The notes under the pieces were generated by a model. That model was not told the origin of the DNA, did not search any database, and saw only the letters and a program-made list of their open reading frames with translations. Source: Pristionchus mayeri (lineage: Eukaryota; Nematoda; Chromadorea; Rhabditida; Neodiplogasteridae). From it: DNA of 64,000 nt. Shown piece after piece: positions 1 to 12,579 of the stretch; the first letter of the stretch is position 1; the number at the start of each line of letters is the position of its first letter. The translations under genes and the position numbers were made by a program. The stretch lies in NCBI GenBank assembly GCA_036245805.1, contig BTRK01000005.1, positions 33,337,469 to 33,401,468 on the forward strand, read 5' to 3'.

Positions 1-252
1 CGTATTGAAAATGATAGGGCCTACTCATGTTTGAACCTTTTTTTACTTAATGGTTACTACTTATCGCAATCTGTTGATGTGTATTCTTGTAACTCCCTTG
101 CCTAGCCCACAATAATCTGGTTTTGTTTTATTTTTATAGAACAGGCAATCGCCCGAAAAAAATCATCAACTTCTCTTTGATTGCATCTATACCGAATGAA
201 TGAAGCCTTAAAATTCCAAGTTTGAGAGATTGAATTGAAATACTCCTTGCAG
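1..252 (+). other. Intron at the left edge, upstream of the first visible TRAPPC8 exon
   Basis: AT-rich sequence with no credible exon, ending in an acceptor (ttgcag) at 252. It is most simply the intron joining the first visible TRAPPC8 exon to exons outside the window. Confidence 0.6.
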
Positions 253-3200
253 AGTGCGCGCGTGTCACGTGGGCACGGCGGCGGATGCGGACGCGGCGCG
301 CAGCTGTCCGCTACCGTGCGTCGACGCGGCGGCCACACGCGTCATCTGCGGCGAGCGCCCGCTCGCAGCCGAGGTCATCGCGGGCCGAAGCGGAGATGAA
401 GAGAAGTGGAGGGATATGGAGAGGGCTGCGTTCCACGCTATTGCTGGTGAGGGGAGGAGGGGGGAGGGAATCAATAGACTTCGCGTAATAACTGATAAGG
501 GTTAGCGATAGAGGTTATTGCTTACATCATGCGAAGATATTTGATGAATCTGTGGTATTTCAATCAGTTAGAATACAGAAATTATATTTTTTTCAATTAC
601 AGGATGTTTTGTGCTATGCTCCTTTGATGACTGATTCACTGTGAATGTCCGTTAGTGTTTTCATTCTCAGACTTGGAATAAATAAAATAATGTTCCTATG
701 AACATCGCTGGCGGTATTCTATTCGACGTCGTTGAATGTACATAGTCCTCAAAAATTGAATCGTCTCGGAGTTCAAAGATGATTGCTTGTAGGCACCTCG
801 ACCGGCTTCCGCCCTACGCACATCGTGAGCGACGCGGACACGGACAATACGAGCGTCCGCGAGACGCCCGCCGGCGAGCGCTTCCGCGTACAGGTACTGG
901 AATATGCGGATTATTGTGGGTACATGGGTGCGAGTAATAGTGATTATTTTTGCAAGAAATGGATTACCTCAAACTGAATCTTTGAAATTCTTCGCGCAAT
1001 GAATACATCATGAAGCATCGATGAATTTGGTTTTGTGGAGGGAGAGTAGGCGGAGGAGGACTATTTTGACATTCGATCGTGCATCCAATATTTGAAAAGT
1101 TGGAGCATTGCAATGATATTTGCGCAATGTGAAGCAATAATAGGAAGGGTGATGGCAAATAAATTGTGTTGAAATCGCACGGAAACTATGGAAAAAGTTT
1201 CCCAGTTGGATCCCAGTGAATTCCCAGTGGGGAGCCCGCATGTAGCTCACTGGGAAATCCACTGGGATCCCACTGTGATCACAGTGGATTTTCTCAGTGG
1301 ATTTCCCAATGAGATACATGCGGGCTCCCCAATGGGATTTCACTGGGATCCCACTCGGAAACTTTCACCAGAGAAGGGCTTTGTAATGAGCATAGTTGTT
1401 CCATGACTGGTAGTACTGCAGAAGGGGTAACGATAGTGTTTAATGGTATCGGGAGTAGACCCCAAGCAGATAAGTCATATCTTTAGACTGATGAACCCCT
1501 CCCTCCGCGCTTACGCTAAGCAGTCTAAAAAAACAAAACTCTTACCTAACTGGGGTCTACTCCTAATACCTCTATTCTTACCCCGATCTGGGCTTCTGCC
1601 GTAGTGCCCCATGACTACTGTGTATATAAATCGCTGCTCCTTCAATCTTTGCAGCTGCGACTGCGCAATCCGCTGTCGATCCCGCTGCAGCTGCGGGACG
1701 TGCATCTGGGAGTGGCGAACGTGCAGCGGAGAGAGGAGGGAGCAGGTGAGGAGCACTTTCCCTTCCTGGTTGGGTGCCTAATTTGATGAGTTGACAATCC
1801 TGGGCTGTCATATAACACACTATCTGACAGAATCGAAATAGACTTGGCACAGGCCTAAAATTCAAAGTCCTACTAACTTCACCAGTAGGTCGGCCTCCAT
1901 GTGGGAAACCGACGAGCATCGCTAGATTTGCGATCCGCATCCGCGCGGGTTGTGAAAAATTAACTACAGTATCCCCAAAAAAAAGCACACCATTAGTCAT
2001 TCAAAATTCATTTGAACTGACTTCCGGCAAATTTTATATCGCGCCTCTCTACTGAAGTACGTATCGGCTCAAGCGGAAGCTAGATCAACAATAATATTTG
2101 TCGGAGTTCTTGAAAAATGTCTGGGGAATTGCCCGCGGGGATTGGTTGGAGTTTCGGAATGAGACCCTGAGGGATCGAAAGGTACCTCGATTGGCATCCG
2201 GAATCGACTCTTGAAAACTGCTGAGGAGCCTCAGGGCATAAGAAATTTGATAATTCATATTTCATTGAGTCTTCGTAAAGCCTTCCACATCTCCTAGCTA
2301 TCAATCGTCGGTGGTGTAGTGGTAACAGTGGGATCTTGAAATCAAGAGGCTGAGGGTTCGTTCCCCCATGCCGTAACTATTTTGCATCTCTTCGATACTT
2401 TGTGTTAATGTTTTTAATGATAAAAAAACTCATTGCAACTGATGAATACGTTCGTGAATCGCACAATGTGGCAAGGCAACAATGTGGCGCGAGATGTTCA
2501 TAGATTTTTTCAAAATTTTCAAATTTTGTTTGTTTTTTTATGCACAAGCCACCGTCAGATGATGACTTATGTGACTTCAATCAAAAAATACCCTTGAAAA
2601 GTATTGCGTTGTTATAAAAAAGTGTTTCGAAGAGAGGCAAAATAGTTACGGCATGGGGGGAACGAACCCTCAGCCTCTTTATTTCAAGATCCCAATGTTA
2701 CCAATACACCACCGACGATTGATGGCTAGGAGATGTGGAAGGCTTTACGAACGCTCTATGAAATATGAATTATCGATTTTCTCATGCCCTGAGGCTCCTC
2801 AGCAATTTTGAAGAGTCGATTCCGGATGCCTATCGGGGTACCTTTCGATCCCTCAGGGTCTCATTCCGAAACTCCAACCTATCCCCGCGGCCATTCCTTG
2901 TAAGAACACAAAGTGAAGCGGGAGTGAGATGGGGAATCAATTCGTGCAAATCGAAAAGTCCTATCTCTAACCAATGCCTCCCTAGCAGCCTCGCATCATC
3001 AGCTTCATCACCATCACGAGCAGCAGCAGCAACACCATCAGCAGCAGCAGCCCGAGGGTATCCGACTGCACCACATCGACAGCCTGCACCTGCAGCCGGA
3101 GGAGGCGAGAATGGTACGGTGAACTATTATCTCTTTCTCTCTATTCAGATAATGTCACTCTAAATTCTCTACAGTTAAAATCAATCAATGTTTTGTGACA

Positions 3201-6200
3201 ATTTTTTCACAATGTGTAGAATTTTAAAATATCATCCCTCCAATCTAGCATGCAAGAAAACAACCATCTCACAGATGGTTTGATCGATTCTACTTTAAAG
3301 TCCTTTCAAAATGAGGGTATTTTAATTTTCTGTGAGAATGGTGATTTGATTGATTTTGGAGTCCCTTCGACGAAAGCATTATTTCGGATTATGATGAGGC
3401 TATGTTCAGCTGATGTTGCGTCAATGTGACTAGTCTCTCGCTGATCTAACATGTATTTTTAGTTGGATGCTATGAAGGATGATAACTGTCCTGTCTGATT
3501 CACTTCCGAATTTGGTCACTCACCATATCTTAAATGTGCCTAGTAAGAAATACAAAATAGTGCTGTAATTCGTTTCCGCCTGCTCTCTCATACATATCAT
3601 GTATGAGAGAGCTCATTCTCCTCTTGCAGATCGAGTTGTGGGCGGAGCCGTCCGCGTCGGTCGCGGCCTTCCGCGTCTCCTCGTTGCGGTACGCGCTGTG
3701 CTGCGGGACGGGCGTGCCGCCAGCAGCAGGCGAGATCCCGCTCGAGTGCAGAGGCAAGCGACTGAACAAGACCGAGAAGCAGGTACGGTAGACGGGGGTA
3801 CGGTAGGTATATCATGAACCGAAAAAGGAATAATTTTAGAAAAAAAAGTGTTTGTGGAAGAACCAGGCAACTCTGTGCTGCGTGGTCTGCCCAAAGTTGC
3901 TGTTGATTACCAGTAATGATGGAGTCGCGACGCATCTCTTTAAAACTATTTATACTCTGGCCGTTGCAGATGAAGTCGGTGACGTACGCGACCGACGAGC
4001 GGCTTCGCGCGTTGGTCGCGGCTCGCGCCTGGCCGCTGTGCGACGTACGCGCGACACGCGCACCCGCGCACGCCGCTGTCGTCTACACGGATCAGGTACT
4101 GAAAAACTTTCATCGATTCAAATTCAATCGAGTTTGAATACAATTTGACACTAGCCATCGATTGCGTGTCAGCGTAAGAAATTAGGTCTGAATTATTGAT
4201 GGTGATGAGGCATCGAACTGCCAGTTTCGTCAGGAGAAGGCAATTTTCCTTCTGATTCTAGCCATTTCAAACAGTTTTGCTGCCAAACAGTAAATTTAGA
4301 CCGATATACATTGATATAATCTTCATTATAATTTCGGATTTGCAAAAAAAATATAATTATGTATTTGCAAAAAAATTTGCGTATGCTGATTGTACTGCAA
4401 GTCGCTATTGCCATCAAATGAATCGAGCGAATAGTCATAATGAGGAGCACGTTTAGTCCCTTCTTTTGGTGAATTGCAACAGGTGGTTCCAAGCAGCACA
4501 ACGATCATAAATGTTGATCTCATATCTTGCGACAATTCTTGCGAACCTTGTCTGGGAAAAAACAAATATTATTCCTCTACTCATCCTAGTTGCACGTATT
4601 GGCGCTCTTACAAATTGATAAGTGGAAGCGCGTAATAATACAAAAAGATGTATTCATAGCATGCATTCCTTTTTTTGTAAATTTGAACAGGTGATTCGAG
4701 GTAGCAGTTTTTTCATATATTTCAGCCAAGATTAGCGACACTAATATTCGCTGCTTATCCCTTCCCAAAGCACAATAAATTCATTCTGCTTGCAGCTGCT
4801 GACGCTGCGACTGGAGATCACGAACAGCGGGTCGGAGCCAGTGGAGGGACTCGCGCTAGCCATGGATACGGTATGTGACTCTCACTTATTTGCACACTGA
4901 CCTCGGTTAGAATATTTGTGCCAGATTTTTGTCGGGCATTTTTTTATTTATTTTAATCCCGCTTGTTTCAGGTAGACAGAGTGATGGTGGAGGAGCAGGC
5001 TGGTGGCGAGGGAGGAGAGGAGGAAGCGACAGGAGGAGGTATGTTATCGGCTGGTGGGCTACTGTAGTGGGAGAAGAGGATGAGGGTATATAACGATCGG
5101 ATTGCTGCGCAGTGGAGAGAGCCAGCGCCGTTATTACGGCACCAATATTATTGGTGATATTCTGCAGATGTTAAATAGCAAAACCATTTTAGCGTTAGTT
5201 ACACCAAACATGGTGATTCGTGCCGCAACGGGTTGGTAAAAAATATGATGGGTTGAATTTCTGGTACTGTAATCTTCAGCATGTTTTCACTCAAAACTCT
5301 ATCGATAAGCCGAGGTAAATGTGTGCTTCAGGTGTTTTCTAAGAGGGCGACTGGGGACTGTGCTAATAATAGTCCACGGCTTCAGAGGACATACAAACAC
5401 TCTCCAAGCATGACAATAGGAATTTTGCGTTTAGAATATCGAGCGGGAAGACGATCATATCACGCCTCTCACGGGAGAATCGAGCTGGGCCAGGGAATGG
5501 AGGGAAAATCGTGAAATGAGTTCTAACTGGATTTGGGTACCCTGAGGCATCTCTGACACTCCCCCAAAATCTCATTGTGTAGACTTCATTTTGGACTTCA
5601 CTACACCGGGTCGGATTTAGACATCTCCCACTTTGAGAACTATTATCCCGGTTATAGTGAAAGACAGCGCAAAATGGACCCCTGAGTGACCCCTACTCAT
5701 TTTTCGAGCTCTATCGACCTACTTAGTTTTTACTTAGTTTTTTACATTTTGTGTAAAGGTCAATTTTAACCATGGTACATTGTAGGTCACTTTTCTCAAA
5801 AGTGTAGGTAAACGAGCAGCTGATTTTTTTTCACATGTAATAGAGCTTTCCCAGTTCTATCGAATGAGTGGTTTATGCCGAAAATAGCGGGGGTATAATT
5901 TGAGTTAAGGCCATTTTAGTTTTCCTGATGATTTGAAGTTAATGTATTTCACTCCGAAACGCGCTCAGACCGCTCGTCTCGCCCGGTCAACCAAGAATGA
6001 TCGTGATTCCTAAACTTTTTCTGAAGAAAAATTGTTTCAAATCATCAGGAAAACTAAAATGGCCTTAACTCAAATTATACCCCCGCTATTTTCGGCATAA
6101 ACCACTCATTCGATAGAACTGGGAAAGCTCTATTACATGTGAAAAAATCAGCTGCTCGTTTACCTACACTTTTGAGAAAAGTGACCTACAATGTACCATG

Positions 6201-9200
6201 GTTAAACTTGACCTTTAGACAAAATGAACTAAATAGATCGATAGAGCTCGAAAAATGAGTAGGGGTCACTCAAGGGTCCATTTTGCGCTGTCTTTCACTA
6301 TAACCGGGATAATAATTCTCAAAGTGGGAGATGTCTAAATCCGACCCGGTGTAGTGAAGTCCAAAATGAAGATTACACAATGAGACTTTGGGGGAGTGTC
6401 AGAGATGCCTCAGGGTGCCCAAACCCAGTTAGAACTCATTTCATGATTTTCCCTCCATTCCTTAAAATGCCGATTTTAGCTCGATTCTCTCGTGAGAGGC
6501 GTGATATTTTAGCAAATGGTCATAGATATGACGAGCTTCTGTAAAATTGGATGTATGGAAAATTCAACAGTAATCTAATGCGATTTTTAGCTTCCTAAAC
6601 AATGCATATAAAAATGAATTAATGTGGATGCTTGCTAAGGGAATGCTATAAAAATGGAAGAAAAATTGCTCTAAAATGCTCAACTTGATGAGGTGTTCTG
6701 CCATAACTCAAAATCAATATTTTGCAGGCGCAGGCACGCTGTCGCTGCCGGTAGCGGCACTCGATCTGCACGCGACGCCAGGCGTCCGCGCCTTCGCGCT
6801 GCGTCGCGGGGGAGGCGGATCGCGTCTCGAGCCAGGCGCGAAGACTAGCGTCGTCGTGAAGGTAGGCTGTTAGAATGGGCACTAGGCCATGTCTGTGTAC
6901 AAGGGTGCCCCGCTAGTTAATAACGATGACTGAACGAATTCGAACTCGGCATTGCACGGAAGTTTGCAAAATAGTATTTTCACCCTCATCTCGAGAGCGT
7001 TTCTGAGATAAAAATTCTCTTCAATATAGATCATAAATGGAAAATAGTGCCAACCAGGCTAGTTGTTGGAGCAGATTTAGATAATGGATTCTCTATTTTG
7101 AGGAAGATTTTGGCAGATAATAACAGTATAAATCTGAATACTTATTGCATTTTTTGAAAAAGAGATCAGCAGGTGGATTGGCGCAATTGACTGTGCTGAA
7201 GAGGGTTTGCGTACGAAGAGAGTGATATTCTCCTTTTTTTAACAACATGGATCTATTGCAGCTGCGTGCTCCCTCGCAGCCGACGGCCTCGGCCGCAGTC
7301 TCGCTGCTGCTGCTGTACCGCGGCGCGGCAGGCGGAGCGACGCGCGAGTGGCGGACGCGGCTGGAGTGGCGCGTCGCGCGGCTGCTCGACACGGACGGCA
7401 CGCGCGTCCTCGACCCCTACCACGGACTGGTGGCGCTCGGACTGCGTAACGCGCTCACCTCCGATGACGTGGCGATGGCGCGCGTGGAGTGTACGCGCGT
7501 CCGCGTAGCGGTCGCCGCGCGTCATCGCGGATCCGTCGCTCTGGCGCCCGAGCACGGGCTCGCGGCTGTTCGCAGCGCCGTTGGAGTGGCCGAAGGATGC
7601 AGAGGTGAGATGGAGGAACGGGTGTAGCCTGATGTAGCACCCAAGGTGATTTCGGAGTCGTTCCCAGGTGGCAAGGCGTAGCAAATTTTTCATAGTGAAA
7701 AGAATTTTATGGGGTGCCTAATTGCGGTAGTCCATTGCAGTTTTAGTACTATTATGTTTCCGATAGGTATGGACAAGTGATCGGGATTATGCGTTTTTGT
7801 CGGAATTAGTGTTACTCGTGAAACTCCAATGAGACTGCAAGCATCTCTTCTAAATTCATCATAAAGAATTGCTTGTTACTTTAAAATTTCTTCTATTTTC
7901 AGTACGCCTTGAAACGACGCAGTCGCAGGAGGTGTGCGTGCGGATTGGCGCACCGGGCGCGGATGCGGACGGCGCATCCGGAGCGGACGCGGCAGACTGG
8001 ACGCTGATCGAGGGCGAGATGCCGCCCGACTGGCCACTGCCAGTGCCCGAGGTACGGTAGCAAGGAATCGATAATTGTTAAGCTGGCGGTTGCCTGGATT
8101 GATTATGATGATAGGAATACTGCTGAAGTGTTCCATGAGGCTATAACGGGAGAAATGTCTAGATTACGGAAGGCTGAAGGCATAATTTGGGATTGAATCC
8201 AATGTTTCGATTGAAGGAAGTTTTTTAATGGAAATCCATTGTGGACGCTATGTAATCAACGCGTGTAATCATTACGTGCGCTGTGTGAATCTCCGTTGCA
8301 CTAAGCTCTTTTGGGATAAAATGGCTGGTGTGGCCAATCATTTTCCCACTGTTTAAACGAACCGGTCGATTTGACTACCGTACACCTACCCTTATCAATT
8401 CCGTCCAGGAGGACCCGGAGCGCATCGAGTGGGGTCGGCGCCGGCTGCTGATCGGCGTCGCCTGGCGCGCCAACATCGTCGGCAAGGACGGAATGGTGAG
8501 TGAATTAGAGACGGATTCTTTCCTTTCCCAACAACTGTCACTCATGGTCAATAAAATGAGTAAGTTTAGTTGTAAATTGGGACAGGGAAACGTAATTGTT
8601 ATGAACGGAAGGCCATGGCACTAGAAGAGTAAATCTAGCGGTAAGCAAACGGGTGAGAAAAAGCGGCAGGAATCGGGCAAGTTTGATTGAGGTAATGAGG
8701 TGCGCATCGACAGTGCAATACCCGCCAACGCTGACTGGGTTCAACGAGAAGTTGTATGACGGGAATTCACGGGGTATTAGTGATGAGAAGAATCACATGC
8801 AAAGATGGGAGAATGATTGTTTTTGATTGAATTGATTGTCAACAAATAACTGCTCTGCTATTCCCACCAGCTATTACATGGTATTTACGAGACGCGTGTG
8901 CACCGGGTGACATTCAGAGGCTTGAGAATGTCGCTGGACGAGAATTCACGTGGCTATCGTTGTGATGAACATTTGATGCAATTATGGGAGAGGATTTGGT
9001 TCAATTTATTCAGGGTACACGCTCGATCATCTACGTATTATCTGAGAGACGCGCGTGCGCCGGGCGACACCCAGATAGAAAGAAGGTCAATAATGTCTTC
9101 CTCTCAGGTGCACTCCATCCTGGGCGAGTCGTTCGTGCCGGATCCCTTCGCGGCTGCAGGACTGCACATAGCCGGGCTGCAGCTAGGCTTCTCACTGGAC

Positions 9201-11757
9201 ACGCCGGGTACGGTATCGAGGGGTTACGGTAGTGAGTACTGTAGGTTAGAACCGTGATAGTATTGTAGGATCAGTGATGATTTGGAGAGGTTCTAGCTTT
9301 TGTATCTTTGACATTCCATTCCCAATGTGCTCGCAGAGCTTGTCTTCATTTCGTGTTGTTCTGTTTCTAAAAATTAGTTAATCTATCGATTTTTCGCATT
9401 TTTTCAAAATTAAAAGGAAAGGCTAATTGATTGTTTGTTCCATATTTTTTCCAAAGTATTATAATTTTTTGGTAGGAAATCCTCTATGATTCGGCAAGGA
9501 TTCTGCTTTCTCATTAATATAGTCCGTGCGTAGCGCCAGTGCCGCGTGTACGTGTGCCTAGCGTATCTCCATCGGGGCACACAACGAATCGCGGACTGAC
9601 TGGTCTCTGCCCTTATCGTACTCGCTGCTCTCTCTTCTCTCCTCTTTGTGTCCCATAATCTCGCCATTGCTTGTCAACTTGCGCCATTTCCGAGTCATTG
9701 TCGGCCTATTCTGGTTGGGGTTTACAGCCTTGCTAGGTTCTGACTATTGTTCGGCCTTCAATCTGGTGATTTTTGAAATTTATTGCCTTATTTTATTTTA
9801 AACAAATTTCGTTGCGTTGCTTACATACAACCAATTGCTCTAATTAGTGTAGCATCCATGAAACGTAAATGATGTGCTTGTCTCAATTCAAATAGTTTCC
9901 ACAGCCGGGAAATATTGCAAACTGATTGGTCTCTTATCTCTGTGCTGCCCATCTCTCCTCTCTCGTCCTCTCTTTTCCTCCCTCGTCCCTCGTCGATTCA
10001 CTTTATCTCTCCGCCCCCTGTATAATCGCTCTTTGGTTCGGTTGTGAGAGGCCAGAAATCGATTGCTAGTTCACTTTCATTTTTACTTTAGCTTTTCGAT
10101 GCATAGCGGTTAGTCATTGTATATTAGTTTGGCGATCATACTTGATTGGTTAGCCAGTGGCAGTGCTTTTACTATTCGGAACTCTTCATCGTTGGATATT
10201 TTATTTAAATAGTCACTTATCTCCCTGATGTTCAGGTGGCGTCGCGTCTCCGATCCCCGTGGGCGACGAAGATGAGGCCGAGGGAGGAGGGGCGGCCCCG
10301 CCCATCTACGTCTCCGTCGTGCCGCTCCAGCCCATCGAGCACGACTTCCGCAGCAAGAGGTGAGGGGTTATATATAATATTATAATTATTTATAATGTGT
10401 TTTGGTAAATTGGGCAGCTAAGAAATGCTAGCAGCACTTTTGATTTTATTTTCGAGCGAGAAATGGAAGAGAATTGTTGGATCCCTATGCCCAGTGCAGA
10501 ATAGTAGTGGGCGAATCACAGATGTGACTGGTTGGCCATGAGAGAGTTATTGTGCGCAAAGCGTTGCCCAGTGCCGCTCTTCGCATCTGTGCTTAGATTG
10601 CGACTACTATAGGTACATAGTGTCAGTGTGATTATTATAGAAGATATATAATATATAGAATTAAACTATTATAGAAGATATATAATATGTATAATTAAAC
10701 ACATACAAATACATAATTAAACTTCTAACCCTGCAGCATCTGCGAGTTCCCGGTGACGCTGGTGGTGCGCAACGAGTGCGGACGCGCGCGCATGGCTGAC
10801 GTCGAGCTGAGGATGAAACCGAAGGTGATCGAGAAAAATATTTTGCATATTTATCTTTAGGTGATTTTTTGAAATGTCAAGGTACATGTAATCGTCGTGG
10901 CGATTTCGACTGCCTGTTGAGCAAGGGATGAAGCAAGAGTGGACTAAGTCCACTGGACTAGGCAAAAATTGATTTTAAAAAAATGTTATAACTGGAAGGA
11001 CTACGTCCACGAACAATATTTGGTCTTTCCCTTCACCGGTTACAACCTAGTTGGGCAGCGCGCGTTCATCGGGGGTTGCATTCATTTCCGCGTCCCCGCT
11101 ATGTGGGGATATCGCATCATGTTTGAGCAACTGAATACTAATTTGCTTCAGTCTAACACCTTCCCTCTTCAGGTGCGCGATCCGCCCTCTCCCCCCTCTC
11201 CTCCGCCCCGTCAGCAGTGGTGGCTGGCCAGAGAGTGCCTGCGGACGCGCGTGCCCTCCAGGGACACCGTGCAGCTGAGAGTGATGGTGAGTGAGGGAAT
11301 GGATTATTGATTGATTCTGGTATGGAGGGAACAGAAATAATGTCTAGTCAGAAGTATGAAATAATGTCTAGTCAGAAGTATTTATTAAGTATTTTTTGTA
11401 TCGTAAACCGAGGAAATATTGGAAGTAACCTAGTTGGCTAGCAGATGAATATGTACTGAAGCACGGGTTGAGCAGGACGAAAGTGGGCTGGGAATGAGCT
11501 CTTTCTCTTGATCAGGTGCGTGTGACGCAGCCGTCGGCCTACGACCTGCTCGGCAGCCAGATGACGTGCACCGTGCGCATGGAGGGAGAGGTAATTTGAC
11601 TAATTAGGCTAATTAGCTTAATTAATTAAGCATCTAATGAACTATGTCGTCCTTGGTCGTAATGACTAAAGTTTGTCTCCAGGAGAGAAGCCGGACGCTG
11701 CGCGTGCCGCCGCTGATGGCCGTCGTCTACGCGGCGTACGGTGGCGAGCAGGCCTGA
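253..11757 (+). CDS. trpp-8: TRAPPC8 (Trs85-like) TRAPP III subunit, C-terminal ~740 residues, 5' partial
   Basis: TRAPPC8 is the TRAPP III-specific subunit of the Rab1/Ypt1 exchange factor acting in ER-Golgi traffic and autophagy. Exons by splice phase: 253-446, 793-893, 1655-1745, 2989-3113, 3630-3782, 3970-4095, 4796-4870, 4972-5038, 6728-6861, 7262-7604, 7903-8051, 8409-8495, 9108-9207, 10236-10359, 10737-10824, 11173-11286, 11516-11590, 11683-11757 (TGA). Phases agree at the joins checked. Recognition rests on motifs recalled from TRAPPC8: LRLRNPLSIPLQL (animal form LRNPLKVPLLLTDLSLL), CRGKRLNKTEKQ, the ERIEW..LLIGVAW block, and CEFPVTLVVRNECGRA near the end, in the expected order. The C-terminal half of this family is a series of beta-sandwich segments. 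Exon 2989-3113 adds a His/Gln-rich run. The 1.7 kb intron 5039-6727 holds a large palindrome. Residue use is unusually rich in Ala, Arg and Asp because exons are very GC-rich. Start codon and N-terminal half lie outside the window. Confidence 0.85.
1190..1372. repeat. Imperfect palindrome, ~180 bp, in a TRAPPC8 intron
   Basis: The two halves are reverse complements (for example ggagcccgcatgtagct on the left and gagatacatgcgggctcc on the right), and the short unit CCCACTGGGA and its variants recurs several times. The centre is near ctgtgatcacag. It looks like a non-autonomous foldback element. Confidence 0.7.
1449..1567. repeat. Small TIR element, ~118 bp
   Basis: Ends read ggagtagaccccaagca and, inverted, aactggggtctactcct, giving imperfect terminal inverted repeats of about 15 bp around a unique interior. 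It lies in a TRAPPC8 intron about 90 bp before an exon. MITE-like; superfamily not assigned. Confidence 0.6.
2137..2893. repeat. Foldback element with tRNA-like segments in both arms
   Basis: Arms of about 265 bp (2137-2401 and 2625-2893) are inverted copies around a ~220 bp spacer. Each arm contains a tRNA-like stretch: left at about 2305-2377, with a TGGTGTAGTGG A-box-like and a GGTTCGTTCCC B-box-like sequence and a CTTGAAATC anticodon-loop-like motif resembling tRNA-Ser(UGA). The anticodon stem does not pair properly and the acceptor stem pairs only partly, so it is probably a tRNA-derived relic rather than a working tRNA. It lies in the TRAPPC8 intron 1746-2988. Confidence 0.65.
5457..6507. 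repeat. Near-perfect 1.05 kb palindromic element in a TRAPPC8 intron
   Basis: The left half, beginning atatcacgcctctcacg, is mirrored by the right half, ending cgtgagaggcgtgatat. Long arms share blocks such as gtgacctacaatgtaccatgg and aggaaaactaaaatggcc in inverse orientation. No transposase reading frame is visible. A related palindrome lies at 37978-39004. The intron RNA would form a hairpin of several hundred base pairs. Confidence 0.85.
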
Positions 11758-12579
11758 TTTATCGATAGATTGAGTTACAGTAACCCCTGATTTATCGATT
11801 GACCGAGCGCGATAGCTTCGCGCAATGAGTAGACATGGATAGCATATAGCCCCCCGGGTGTGATCGAGAAAGTGTGCCAGTTATGTACTAGGATTCCCCT
11901 CTCATATCTAATAGAGTAATGCCATGCTTTGATTATCTCTTGCTCATCATAACGCCCGTTTCAATAGCCCCCGTGCTCATATTTCCCACCTCTTTCTCCC
12001 TTCTTGTTGATTCATGAGAACTGTGATACAGCAACCCGCCCCTCCCTTTCGGTTCGAGTAGGTAGTCGGATAATTTTGATTATCTTCGTTTATGATGTTT
12101 AAGATTAAGATTAACAGTGTGTTTGAGTGAGTGCGCCTGTGGTTTTCTTTGCGGTTTCTTTTCTTTTCCAATTCCCGGTATTCCCCTTTCAGTGAGAATC
12201 AAAAGCCTAGAATTCCGAACATATATTAGCGACCTTTCTAGCCTCAATTTCGTGTTGACCTTTTATACATTCTGTAGCACGTGTTACAAGTCCACGCCCC
12301 GTTGCCTTGACTAGCAGATTAAATAATATAGACACATATACATTTTTATATATCGATAATCGATGCATTGTAATCATTGTATACTACTAGGCCTGCAGCA
12401 CTCTAATTTCACCATTTTGAATAAAGCAGTTTTAATAATTATTGTGCCTTTTTTCTGTTCTTTGTTTAACCGGTCCTCAACCGTGTTCCATATCTGCCTG
12501 CGTTTCTTTTGTCGATTGATTCATCAATCGATATTGTGCCCCTACCGTAACCATCCCCTTCCTCGCAGGACCTCTCGCG

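Noticed and set aside
2305..2377. A functional tRNA-Ser(UGA) gene
   Set aside because: Promoter-like boxes and anticodon-loop motif are present, but the anticodon stem does not pair, the acceptor stem is poor, and the sequence is one arm of a palindrome with a second degenerate copy.
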